Of a stretch of DNA of 39,517 nt, positions 18,674 to 25,905 are shown piece by piece. A program made the translations under genes and the position numbers. Source of the DNA: Demequina lutea (GTDB lineage Bacteria > Actinomycetota > Actinomycetes > Actinomycetales > Demequinaceae); NCBI GenBank assembly GCA_003246255.1, contig QKAX01000105.1, positions 1 to 39,517 on the forward strand, read 5' to 3'. Within the stretch, counting starts at the first letter, position 1. Each line of letters opens with the position of its first letter. A model generated the notes under the pieces. That model was not told the DNA's origin and did not search any database. It saw nothing but the letters and a program-made list of their open reading frames with translations.

Positions 18674-19978
18674 ATGCTTTCAGGCTTTCTTAACGCGTTC
18701 CGTACGCCGGACCTGCGCAAGAAGCTGTTGTTCACGCTCGGAATGATTGCGATTTATCGCCTGGGCGTGTCCATCCCCACCCCTGGCGTGAGCTACGGCA
18801 ACGTCCAGGCCTGTCTGAATTCTCAGGCCACCGACACCGGTGGCCCGCTGCAGATCCTCAACCTGTTCTCGGGTGGGGCCCTGCTGCAGCTCTCGATCTT
18901 CGCGCTGGGCATCATGCCGTACATCACCGCGTCGATCATGGTGCAGTTGCTGCGCGTGCTGATTCCTCGCTTCGAGACCCTCCACAAGGAGGGCGCCGAT
19001 GGCCAGGCCAAGTTGACGCAGTACACGCGCTACATCACTCTCGGCTTCGCAGCCCTGCAGTCGGCCTCGTACGTCACGATGGCGCGCAACGGACTCTTCT
19101 TCCCCAACTGCACCTCGCCGATCATTCCGAACGAGTCGTGGAACGTCATCACCATCATGGTGTTGACCATGACCGCCGGCACCGTGTTCATCATGTGGCT
19201 GGGCGAGCGCATCACTGAGCGCGGCGTCGGTAACGGCATGTCGCTGCTGATTTTCACGTCGGTGGCCGCCTCGTTCCCCAATGCGATGACGCAGATCTGG
19301 AACTCGTCGGACCGCATCCGCAACACGACAGTGATTCTGTTGATCGTGCTCGCAGTGATCGCAGCAGTTGTGTACGTGGAGCAGTCGCAGCGTCGCATCC
19401 CTGTGCAGTACGCCAAGCGCATGGTGGGACGCCGCATGCTGGGCGGCTCGTCCACGTACATTCCGCTGAAGATCAACATGGCGGGTGTGATCCCCGTGAT
19501 CTTCGCGTCGTCGCTGCTGCAGATCCCCTACGTGATTGTGCAGTTCGCTGGCAACAACCCTGACGGCTGGGTGCTGTGGCTGCAGGACAACGTGACGCGC
19601 ACCAATGCGCCCATCCACATCGCGTTCTACATCCTGCTGATCGTCTTCTTTGCCTACTTCTACACGGCCATCACGTTCAACCCCACCGAGGTGGCGGATG
19701 ACATGAAGAAGTACGGCGGTTTCATCCCCGGTATTCGCCCCGGTTCGCCGACGGCCGACTACCTCGACTACGTGCTGTCGCGCATCACCGCGGCGGGTTC
19801 GGTCTATCTCGCCGTTGTGGCGCTCATCCCGACGCTCGCGCTGACGTTCTTGGGACTTAATACCTCGATTCCGTTGGGTGCGACCACCATTCTGATTCTT
19901 GTGGGTGTGGGTCTCGACACCGTGAAGCGCATCCAGGCGCAGCTTGAGCAGCGCCGCTACGAAGGGTTCCTGAAGTAA
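18674..19978 (+). CDS. secY: Protein translocase subunit SecY
   Basis: 434 residues, ten membrane helices. Channel-forming subunit of the Sec translocon in the cytoplasmic membrane. FRTPDLRKKLLFTLGMIAIY at the N-terminus, the plug region after LFSGGALLQLSIFALGIMPY, and the cytosolic loop with RRIPVQYAKRMVGRR that contacts SecA or ribosome. ATG at 18674 follows TTTTTCGGAGG, so the Shine-Dalgarno overlaps the end of the upstream hairpin's U-tract. TAATG overlap with adk. Confidence 0.99.
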   Translation: MLSGFLNAFRTPDLRKKLLFTLGMIAIYRLGVSIPTPGVSYGNVQACLNSQATDTGGPLQILNLFSGGALLQLSIFALGIMPYITASIMVQLLRVLIPRFETLHKEGADGQAKLTQYTRYITLGFAALQSASYVTMARNGLFFPNCTSPIIPNESWNVITIMVLTMTAGTVFIMWLGERITERGVGNGMSLLIFTSVAASFPNAMTQIWNSSDRIRNTTVILLIVLAVIAAVVYVEQSQRRIPVQYAKRMVGRRMLGGSSTYIPLKINMAGVIPVIFASSLLQIPYVIVQFAGNNPDGWVLWLQDNVTRTNAPIHIAFYILLIVFFAYFYTAITFNPTEVADDMKKYGGFIPGIRPGSPTADYLDYVLSRITAAGSVYLAVVALIPTLALTFLGLNTSIPLGATTILILVGVGLDTVKRIQAQLEQRRYEGFLK

Positions 19979-20544
19979 TGCGTCTTGTGCTGGTTGGTCC
20001 TCCCGGAGCAGGCAAGGGCACCCAGGCGGTGCGCATCGCGGAGCGCTATGGCATCCCCGCGATCTCCACGGGCGACATCTTCCGCGCCAACGTGAAGGGC
20101 GAGACCGAGCTCGGCAAGAAGGCGCAGGAGTTCATGAACGCTGGCCTACTGGTCCCGGACGAGGTGACGAACGCCATGGTGCGCGATCGCCTCGCACAGG
20201 ATGACGTGGCGCCGGGCTTCTTGCTCGATGGTTACCCGCGCAACCCCGGCCAGGCGGCCGAGCTTGAGGCGATGCTCGAGGACCTCGAGGCGACTCTTGA
20301 CGTGGTCCTGGAGATCACTGCCGACTTGGACGAGGTCACTGCGCGTTTGCTGAAGCGTGCCGAGATCGAGGGCCGCGCCGACGACACCGAGGACGTGATT
20401 CGCGAGCGTCTCAAGGTCTACGAGGAGTCCACGGCCCCCGTGGCTGCGTTCTACGCCGAGCACGGGCTGCTGGTGAAGGTCGACGGCATGGGCGCCGTGG
20501 ACGAGGTCACCGACCGCATCGTCACGGCACTCGACGCTCGCTAG
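19978..20544 (+). CDS. adk: Adenylate kinase, short-LID form
   Basis: 188 residues. Interconverts ATP + AMP and 2 ADP. P-loop GPPGAGKGTQ at residues 7-16, AMP-binding region ISTGDIFRANVKGETELGK, and DGYPRNPGQAAEL. The LID domain is the short type (about 215 residues would be expected for the long form), as in many actinobacteria. Coupled to secY by one base; two bases before map. The usual secY-adk-map order. Confidence 0.98.
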   Translation: MRLVLVGPPGAGKGTQAVRIAERYGIPAISTGDIFRANVKGETELGKKAQEFMNAGLLVPDEVTNAMVRDRLAQDDVAPGFLLDGYPRNPGQAAELEAMLEDLEATLDVVLEITADLDEVTARLLKRAEIEGRADDTEDVIRERLKVYEESTAPVAAFYAEHGLLVKVDGMGAVDEVTDRIVTALDAR

Positions 20545-20546
20545 GC

Positions 20547-21356
20547 ATGGCACGCGGCATCGAGTTCAAGACCCGCGAGCAGATGCGGGTCATGGCCCGC
20601 TCCGGGGTCATCACGTCCAAGGCACTCGCCGCGGCCACGGCTGCTGCAGTCCCGGGAGCGACTACCGCCCAGGTCGACGCTGCCGCGCGAGCGGTGATTG
20701 AGGCCGAGGGCGCCACTTCCAACTTCTTGGGTTATCACGGCTTCCCCGCCGTCAGCTGCGTCTCCGTCAACGAGGAGGTCGTTCACGGCATCCCGGGTGA
20801 CCGCGTCATTCAGGAGGGCGACGTCGTGTCGATCGACTGTGGCGCGATCGTCGATGGTTGGCACTCCGACTCCGCCGTCACGGTGATCGCGGGTGAGGCG
20901 CGCGGCGGCCAGGACATCCACCTGGTCGAGCGCACGCGGGCGAGCCTGTGGGCGGGCATTGCCGCCCTCGCCACTGCCCAGCGCCTCGACGAAGTCTCGG
21001 CCGCCATCGAGGACGTCGCCGACGAGGCTGGCCTGTTCCCGCTCTTGGGTTACGTGGGCCACGGCATCGGTACGGCGATGCACCAGGCTCCCGACGTCAT
21101 GAACTACCGCACTAGGGGACGGCAGCCCAAGGTCAAGGCAGGGATGTGCCTTGCCATCGAGCCGATGCTGGTGACGGGCACGTCCGAGTCCGACGTCCTG
21201 GCAGACGACTGGACGGTGGTGTCGGCAGACGGCTCGCGCGCTGCGCACTGGGAGCACTCCATCGCCGTTCACGAGGACGGCATCTGGGTGTTGACGGCGC
21301 CCGATGGGGGAGCGGCGGAGCTGGCGGCATTCGGTGTCACGCCGGTAGCCCCGTAG
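20547..21356 (+). CDS. map: Methionine aminopeptidase, type I
   Basis: 269 residues. Removes the initiator methionine from nascent proteins. All metal ligands are visible: Asp97, Asp108, His172, Glu205 and Glu236, with substrate-contacting His80, in SIDCGAIVDGWHSDSAV, GHGIGTAMHQ and AIEPM. No N-terminal zinc-finger extension. It closes the secY-adk-map block; infA, which in relatives often follows soon after, is here displaced by about 4.1 kb. Confidence 0.99.
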   Translation: MARGIEFKTREQMRVMARSGVITSKALAAATAAAVPGATTAQVDAAARAVIEAEGATSNFLGYHGFPAVSCVSVNEEVVHGIPGDRVIQEGDVVSIDCGAIVDGWHSDSAVTVIAGEARGGQDIHLVERTRASLWAGIAALATAQRLDEVSAAIEDVADEAGLFPLLGYVGHGIGTAMHQAPDVMNYRTRGRQPKVKAGMCLAIEPMLVTGTSESDVLADDWTVVSADGSRAAHWEHSIAVHEDGIWVLTAPDGGAAELAAFGVTPVAP

Positions 21357-21499
21357 CCCGAGGCCCAGCGGGAGGACCGCTCCACGCGGTGCGGACCGAA
21401 ATCGACCCGTTACTCGCGAGCCACGCACACGCAACCACGCCCGCTTAGTCTGGGACCTCAGACGCGAGAAGCGTCGGGGTGGTCTCCGAGGGAGCACGC

Positions 21500-21955
21500 A
21501 TGGCACGAGGGTTTTCTGCGGCACCGGGCGCGAGCCCGGACGTGGCGCTCGCATCCGATCCCGATCTGCCGCGCCTCCACCTGCTGCAGCTTGTCGAGTC
21601 GAAGAACTCGGTGGTGCGAGAGACCCTCGCGGCACGCAACGACTTGCCGCTGGGGGCGATGGTGAGCCTCGCGCATGACTCGTCCGGCGAGGTGCGGGCG
21701 GTCCTGGCGGCGAACCCCACGCTGGTGGAGTCGTTGGTGGACGTACTGGTGCGGGACAAGGACCACCACGTACTCGCCGCTCTGGTGCATCGCTCGGATC
21801 TGCCCTACAAGGCGCTGCAGTTGCTGGCCTTCCATAAGCGCAAGGACATCCGCGAGCTCGCCGCTGCGCGCCTCGACGCGGGCGAGGTGGCAAGAAAGCG
21901 CGGGAGCGACGAGCTCCTCCCGCCAGAGCTTCGCGAGCGAGAGCCGAGCGAGTAG
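21500..21955 (+). CDS. LrA: LRV/HEAT-like repeat protein, long form
   Basis: 151 residues from ATG at 21500 (Shine-Dalgarno GAGGGAG). Four repeats of exactly 26 residues, aligned on Val39, Val65, Val91 and Ile117: A (VVRETLAARNDLP), B (GEVRAVLAANPTL), C (RDKDHHVLAALVHRSDLP) and D (FHKRKDIRELAAARL). A charged linker and PPELRERE end the protein. The pattern resembles variant leucine-rich repeats (LRV; related to HEAT), which form curved helical scaffolds for protein or nucleic-acid contacts; the assignment is from memory of the pattern. No signal peptide, membrane helix or catalytic motif. First of six paralogues between map and infA; closest to LrB (shared MARG start and DLPLG). The 143-nt gap before it shows a TAGTCT at 21442-21447 area without a -35 partner. 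Confidence 0.82.
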   Translation: MARGFSAAPGASPDVALASDPDLPRLHLLQLVESKNSVVRETLAARNDLPLGAMVSLAHDSSGEVRAVLAANPTLVESLVDVLVRDKDHHVLAALVHRSDLPYKALQLLAFHKRKDIRELAAARLDAGEVARKRGSDELLPPELREREPSE

Positions 21956-22081
21956 AACGCCGTGGCACGCTAGCGGGAACTGCGTGCCCAGACCGCCCCC
22001 TGAAAGGGTGTCCCCCAGGCCGGTGCCCCCGGTGTGAGGGCCGTCATATGGGCGATTACCAGGTCATTTGTGGATCCGAGA

Positions 22082-22097
22082 TGTGAAGATTCTCACA
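22082..22097 (+). promoter_or_regulatory. CRP/GlxR-like palindrome upstream of LrB
   Basis: TGTGA AGATTC TCACA: two perfect 5-bp half-sites with a 6-bp spacer, the pattern bound by CRP-family regulators, including GlxR of corynebacteria. It lies 136 nt before the LrB start. The rest of the 278-nt gap between LrA and LrB holds no gene; a CATAGT at 22137-22142 could be a -10 box but lacks a good -35. Confidence 0.45.
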
Positions 22098-22233
22098 AGT
22101 GGGCCGCATTTCCTCGCAAACGCCCGAGGCCTGCCGCATAGTGAGTGGACAACGCACCAGGAGGGCACCTGGGGACCACCACACGACGGCGAATCGGGCT
22201 CCTGTGCCCCACTCGCCACCCCCAGGGGGACCG

Positions 22234-23082
22234 ATGGCACGAGGACTGTCGCCGAACCGCGGCGGGGCAGAGAGTGAGCTCGCTGACGCCCGCGCCCAGG
22301 GTCTGCATCGGACCCACATCGCCCTGCTCGCGCAGTCCCGTCATCGTGCGGTGCGCGAGGCCATTGCCAAGCGTGATGACCTGCCACTGGGCATCCAGGC
22401 GGCGCTCGCGAACGACGATTGGCACGAGGTCCGTGCGACCGTCGCCGCCAACCCCCGCATCGCTGGCTCGATTCTCGATGCGCTTGCCGATGATCGGCAC
22501 CACCTCGTGCTTCTCTCGTTGTTGTCGAATGACGCTGCCTCACGAGAGGCTGTACGCAAGCTTGAGAGTCACAAGCGCCCAGACGTGCGGATCGCTGCGC
22601 AGGCGCTCACCGAGCGCCTTTCCTCGGACGCCTCCAAGGGAGCAGCACGACAGCTGGCGGAGGACGGCGCGACGCCTGAGCTCCGCGAGCGAGCGGCCAC
22701 GCTGAGCGAAGCCGAGGCCTTCGAGCGGGACGCTCCGCCGGCCTTCCTGCTGGGCGCCTCGATCGCACGTAGGGCCGGAGAGGCCGACGAGCCGGGACCC
22801 AAGGTCGCCCCGCACATCGGCGAGCCCGATCTTCGTGACCCGATGTTCACGCCCGAGCCTGGTGTGGCCATGCCTCACCCGCTCGACGCGGAGCGAGGGC
22901 CGGCGCTGCGCCGGGATCCCGCGGTCGAGTACCTCGTGGTGTCCCTGCCGCCCGACGACGGGCAGGACGCCTTGAACCGTCCGGTCGTCGCGCTGGCCAC
23001 CCGCATTCCCTCGCCGCCGCCACGCATCGCGGCCGCGGTCCCTTCGGCCTCACGCGTCTTCCGCGTATCCGCCACCATCTAG
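22234..23082 (+). CDS. LrB: LRV/HEAT-like repeat protein with long C-terminal extension
   Basis: 282 residues from ATG at 22234, preceded by AGGGGGACC. Repeats A-D align on Val40, Val66, Val92 and Val118, again exactly 26 apart: AVREAIAKRDDLP, HEVRATVAANPRI, DDRHHLVLLSLLSND, SHKRPDVRIAAQALTER. The family motif TPELRERA follows at about 148-155. Residues 156-282 are unique to this member: Pro/Ala-rich, with no recognised domain and no membrane segment. The frame opens upstream at 22099, but that part is unlike the paralogues. Only 13 nt separate it from LrC, so the two probably form one transcript. Confidence 0.8.
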   Translation: MARGLSPNRGGAESELADARAQGLHRTHIALLAQSRHRAVREAIAKRDDLPLGIQAALANDDWHEVRATVAANPRIAGSILDALADDRHHLVLLSLLSNDAASREAVRKLESHKRPDVRIAAQALTERLSSDASKGAARQLAEDGATPELRERAATLSEAEAFERDAPPAFLLGASIARRAGEADEPGPKVAPHIGEPDLRDPMFTPEPGVAMPHPLDAERGPALRRDPAVEYLVVSLPPDDGQDALNRPVVALATRIPSPPPRIAAAVPSASRVFRVSATI

Positions 23083-23095
23083 GAACGAGAACCTC

Positions 23096-23410
23096 ATGGC
23101 CCTGCTGACGACCCGCACCTCGCCCGAGGATCGTGCGCGCGCGCTCGACCCCCTGACCTCCCGAGCCGACCTGGTCGCCCTCGCCGCTCACCGCGCCGCC
23201 GATGTCCGCGCGGCTGTCGCGTCGCGTCGCGACTGTCCGCTCGCCTCCATGCTTGCGCTGGTCAACGAGGATGATCCGCGCATTCTGCAGGCCCTGGCCT
23301 GCAACCCGAGCGCGCCGCTCACGGTGCTGGAGACCCTCGCCGGGCATCGGCGCCCGGTCGTGCGCGAGATTGCCAAGGCGAGGCTTCGAGCGGCCGCACA
23401 GGTCGCCTAG
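23096..23410 (+). CDS. LrC: LRV/HEAT-like repeat protein, short form
   Basis: 104 residues. Three 26-residue repeats aligned on Val37, Ile63 and Val89: A (DVRAAVASRRDCP), C (EDDPRILQALACNPSAP), D (HRRPVVREIAKARL). Relative to LrA, LrB, LrD and LrE, repeat B and the C-terminal ELR motif are missing. Starts with a RALDPLTSRADL segment shared with LrF. Co-transcribed with LrB by position, and followed by a terminator. GGAACGAGAA is the ribosome-binding region. Confidence 0.8.
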   Translation: MALLTTRTSPEDRARALDPLTSRADLVALAAHRAADVRAAVASRRDCPLASMLALVNEDDPRILQALACNPSAPLTVLETLAGHRRPVVREIAKARLRAAAQVA

Positions 23411-23475
23411 CGCCCCACTGACGTCCGACGCCCCTCGGCGACACGCCCCCTCAGCCGCGTCGCCCGCGTCGGGCG

Positions 23476-23512
23476 GACGGCGGTGGCCCCTCACGGGGCT
23501 GCCGCCGTCTTT
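23476..23512 (+). terminator. Terminator between LrC and LrD
   Basis: Outer arms 23476-23483 and 23502-23509, inner arms 23486-23490 and 23495-23499, joined by two G-U pairs; loop TCAC; TTT follows. It separates the LrB-LrC unit from LrD. The remaining bases to 23631 hold no gene. Confidence 0.7.
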
Positions 23513-23631
23513 GCGTGGCGACGACCCGGCGGCGCGAGGCGCGTAGCCGCGTTCCCCATGCCGCCACCCTTTCGCAACCTTTCTGTGAGGTGCGGCGGCT
23601 AACGTGCCGCCAGGAGCCGAGGAGGTGGCGC

Positions 23632-24246
23632 GTGGCCGGAGGAGACGGGAGCTCGTGGACGCGCGCGCTCATGGCATCGTCTGGCGTTGCCCTCGGCCAC
23701 GACAACGGTCCTCGACACGCGTCTGCTGAGTGGGTCGAGGCGTCCACCCAGGAGACGCCACTGAGGCGCCTGCAGGAGCTCGCGAGTTGCAGGGAGATCG
23801 CGGTGCGCGAGGTCGTCGCGCGGCGCCCGGATTGCCCGATGGGGCTGCTCGCGACGCTTGCCCACGACGCCCGGTCGGAGGTGCGCGCGGGCGTGGCAGG
23901 AAACCCGCGCATCACCCAGGCCGTCGCAGAGCACCTGGTCGCTGACAAGGACCCTCGGGTCTTGAAAGCGCTCTCGCGCAATCACGCGATTCCCGTGGGG
24001 CTGGTGCAGCGGCTCGCGTCGCACAAGAAGGACGACGTGCGTCGCGTCGCGCTGCGGCAGCTGCAAGAGCGCATGGAGCTCGGCTCCGCGGCGGCATCGT
24101 CGACGCGCGGCGGCGACCTGCCCTTTGAGTTGCGGGACCGTGTGTCGCCGGCAGCCCCCTGGGGGACCTCGCAGGCGTTGCGCGGCATCGAGTCATGGGC
24201 CGACGTCCCCCACGGCCTTGGTCGTGGCGCGCCGACCGGCGCGTGA
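23632..24246 (+). CDS. LrD: LRV/HEAT-like repeat protein, long form
   Basis: 204 residues from GTG at 23632, with GAGGAGG 5 nt upstream; an in-frame ATG at 23515 overlaps the terminator and is rejected. Repeats align on Val58, Val84, Val110 and Val136 (26-residue period): AVREVVARRPDCP, SEVRAGVAGNPRI, DKDPRVLKALSRNHAIP, HKKDDVRRVALRQLQER. DLPFELRDRV follows at 162-171, then a ~33-residue tail (SWADVPHGLG). Closest to LrE, sharing RPDCPMGLLATL. Function unknown; the basic face of repeat D could contact nucleic acid or an acidic partner. Confidence 0.82.
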   Translation: MAGGDGSSWTRALMASSGVALGHDNGPRHASAEWVEASTQETPLRRLQELASCREIAVREVVARRPDCPMGLLATLAHDARSEVRAGVAGNPRITQAVAEHLVADKDPRVLKALSRNHAIPVGLVQRLASHKKDDVRRVALRQLQERMELGSAAASSTRGGDLPFELRDRVSPAAPWGTSQALRGIESWADVPHGLGRGAPTGA

Positions 24247-24268
24247 CGTGGAAGGAGCCACGCGACCA

Positions 24269-24298
24269 TTGAAGACAGCGCTCGACAGGCTCTATCCT
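24269..24298 (+). promoter_or_regulatory. Promoter of LrE
   Basis: TTGAAG (24269-24274), 18-nt spacer, TATCCT (24293-24298), 49 nt before the LrE start. Good match to the housekeeping sigma pattern. Confidence 0.65.
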
Positions 24299-24346
24299 TA
24301 GGCCCACCAAGGGCGGTCAAAGGCGCCGCCGCTAAGGGGCTGGGGC

Positions 24347-24919
24347 ATGGCGACGTCCGACACGGGTCAGATCAAGAACGCTGCTGCGCAGCCGGACTAT
24401 CAGCCGGGTCGGCTGATTGGGGCCTCGGTGGCCGATCTCATGGCGCTGTCCGGCATGGACATCCGCGAGGCCCATCACGACGCCAAGGCGGAGGAGACCG
24501 CGGCGGCCCCGGAGCCGGCCACGCCGCATCGGCTGGTGGAGCTTGCGTCATCTAAGGACGTCAACGTGCGAATCGCCGTCGCGTCGCGCCCGGACTGCCC
24601 CATGGGCCTGCTCGCCACGCTCGTCTACGACCGCAAGCCCGAGGTGCGCATGGCGGTGGCGGCCAACCCCAACCTCGTCACAGCTGTCGCCGACCAGCTG
24701 GCGACCGACAAGGACCGCCAGGTGCTGATGGCGCTCGTGGCAAATCCCCGCGTCGAGGTCTCGGTGCTCCAGCAGCTGACCCAGCACCGCAAAGACGAGA
24801 TCCGCCTCACGGCCGCTGCGACGCTCGAGGAGCGCGCTCAGCGGCCCACCGACTGGTGGGACGATGCCGAACGCCTGCCCGCCGAACTGCGTGACCGTGC
24901 GGGAGGCCTCGGCGGCTGA
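24347..24919 (+). CDS. LrE: LRV/HEAT-like repeat protein, long form
   Basis: 190 residues. An N-terminal ~58-residue region of low complexity (GASVADLMALSGMDIREAHH) precedes four repeats aligned on Val74, Val100, Val126 and Ile152: NVRIAVASRPDCP, PEVRMAVAANPNL, DKDRQVLMALVANPRV, HRKDEIRLTAAATLEER. Then WWDDAERLPAELRDRA, the clearest copy of the C-terminal family motif. It has its own promoter (24269-24298) and an AAGGGGCTGGGG ribosome-binding region. One conserved Cys per protein (DCP) in LrC-LrF; no CxxC cluster, so an iron-sulfur centre as in Azotobacter LRV protein is unlikely. Confidence 0.84.
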   Translation: MATSDTGQIKNAAAQPDYQPGRLIGASVADLMALSGMDIREAHHDAKAEETAAAPEPATPHRLVELASSKDVNVRIAVASRPDCPMGLLATLVYDRKPEVRMAVAANPNLVTAVADQLATDKDRQVLMALVANPRVEVSVLQQLTQHRKDEIRLTAAATLEERAQRPTDWWDDAERLPAELRDRAGGLGG

Positions 24920-24945
24920 CGCTGTCGAGTTCTTCACATTCGTTC

Positions 24946-24973
24946 GAGACAAATGCCGCATACGACGTAATCT
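24946..24973 (+). promoter_or_regulatory. Putative promoter of LrF
   Basis: GAGACA (24946-24951), 16-nt spacer, TAATCT (24968-24973), 46 nt before LrF. The -35 match is moderate. Confidence 0.4.
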
Positions 24974-25019
24974 GTCCGCGTCGTTGTGGGGGCGTGGCCC
25001 CCGGAAGGGCAGGCACGAC

Positions 25020-25331
25020 ATGACTGATCTGTCTCACGCGCAGGATGCGTCCGAGGATGTGCGCCGCGCGCTCGACCCGCAGACGGCGGGCTCCGACCTC
25101 ATGCAGTTCGCTGTGCATCGCACGGCCGCCGTACGCGCGGCAGTGGCTGCGCGCCAGGACTGCCCCGTTGCCGCGCTGACGTCGCTAGGCTTCGACCACG
25201 ACCGCACGGTGCTCGAGGCGCTGTTGAGGAACCCCAAGACGCCGTCATCAGTGGTGCGCAAGCTTGCCGACAACCGCGATCCGCGGGTCAGCGACCTCGC
25301 CGTTCAGCGCCTACGCAACGCGTTCCGCTAG
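25020..25331 (+). CDS. LrF: LRV/HEAT-like repeat protein, short form
   Basis: 103 residues from ATG at 25020 behind GGAAGGGCAGG. Repeats align on Val38, Val64 and Val90: A (AVRAAVAARQDCP), C (HDRTVLEALLRNPKTP), D (NRDPRVSDLAVQRL). It shares RALDPQT and HR..AVRAAVA with LrC and, like LrC, lacks repeat B and the ELR motif. The open frame upstream (from 24864) runs into LrE and is rejected. Last gene of the array, 124 nt before infA. Confidence 0.82.
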   Translation: MTDLSHAQDASEDVRRALDPQTAGSDLMQFAVHRTAAVRAAVAARQDCPVAALTSLGFDHDRTVLEALLRNPKTPSSVVRKLADNRDPRVSDLAVQRLRNAFR

Positions 25332-25369
25332 GGTCAGGGGAGGGTACCTGCGCCTCCCACGATCCGTGG

Positions 25370-25398
25370 TTGAGACTCGCCGCAGGATGGTCTAAACT
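25370..25398 (+). promoter_or_regulatory. infA promoter
   Basis: TTGAGA (25370-25375), 17-nt spacer, TAAACT (25393-25398), 57 nt before infA. The best promoter match in the window; it would drive infA-rpmJ-rpsM-rpsK and onward, independently of the repeat-protein array. Confidence 0.8.
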
Positions 25399-25455
25399 TG
25401 TCCGTCGGGCGTTTTTGCGCGCCTACGTACCTATTCATCGACGTTAGCGGAGTTC

Positions 25456-25677
25456 ATGGCCAAGAAAGATGGCGTCATTGAGGTTGAAGGCACCGTGGTC
25501 GAGGCATTGCCGAACGCGTCGTTCCGTGTGGAACTGACAAACGGCCACCTCGTCCTTGCCCACATCTCAGGCAAGATGCGCCAGCACTACATCCGAATCC
25601 TCCCCGAGGACCGTGTGGTGGTGGAACTGAGCCCTTATGACCTGTCCCGCGGCCGCATTGTCTACCGCTACAAGTAA
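25456..25677 (+). CDS. infA: Translation initiation factor IF-1
   Basis: 73 residues; a single S1-like OB fold: [37 protein letters not shown] and [10 protein letters not shown]. Binds the 30S A site during initiation. Its own strong promoter lies upstream. ATG preceded by AGCGGAG. Usual actinobacterial position ahead of rpmJ. Confidence 0.99.
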   Translation: MAKKDGVIEVEGTVVEALPNASFRVELTNGHLVLAHISGKMRQHYIRILPEDRVVVELSPYDLSRGRIVYRYK

Positions 25678-25728
25678 CCCGTCGCCGACGCCACAGTCAG
25701 CGGCGCCGACGGCGAAGGAAAGCCAACC

Positions 25729-25842
25729 ATGAAGGTGAAGCCGAGCGTTAAGCCCATCTGCGACAAGTGCAAGGTGATTCGCCGCAATGGCCGCGTGATG
25801 GTCATTTGCGAGAACCTGCGCCACAAGCAGCGCCAGGGCTAA
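25729..25842 (+). CDS. rpmJ: 50S ribosomal protein L36
   Basis: 37 residues read directly: [14 protein letters not shown], then [18 protein letters not shown]. Zinc-ribbon ligands Cys11, Cys14, Cys27 and His32 are all present, so this is the zinc-binding L36. Shine-Dalgarno GAAGGAAAG. Lies 51 nt after infA and is a stand-alone small gene. Confidence 0.97.
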   Translation: MKVKPSVKPICDKCKVIRRNGRVMVICENLRHKQRQG

Positions 25843-25870
25843 GCAACACAACAGAAGACCTCGTTCGGAA

Positions 25871-25905
25871 CCGGGAGACCGGTACCCACGGCTCGGAGGC
25901 CGTGG
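25871..25905 (+). other. Two hairpins in the rpsM leader
   Basis: CCGG-GAGA-CCGG (25871-25882) and a 7-bp hairpin CCACGGC/GCCGTGG (25886-25892 with 25899-25905). They lie in the 125-nt gap before rpsM. No U-tract follows. A possible alpha-operon leader structure. Confidence 0.4.

Noticed and set aside
21500-25331. Repeat-protein array as degraded fragments of one large gene
   Set aside because: Each member has its own start, good ribosome-binding site, complete repeat set and stop, and there is a terminator and separate promoters between them.
21500-25331. Iron-sulfur LRV proteins like the Azotobacter LRV protein
   Set aside because: There is at most one conserved Cys (DCP) per protein and no Cys cluster at the N-terminus.
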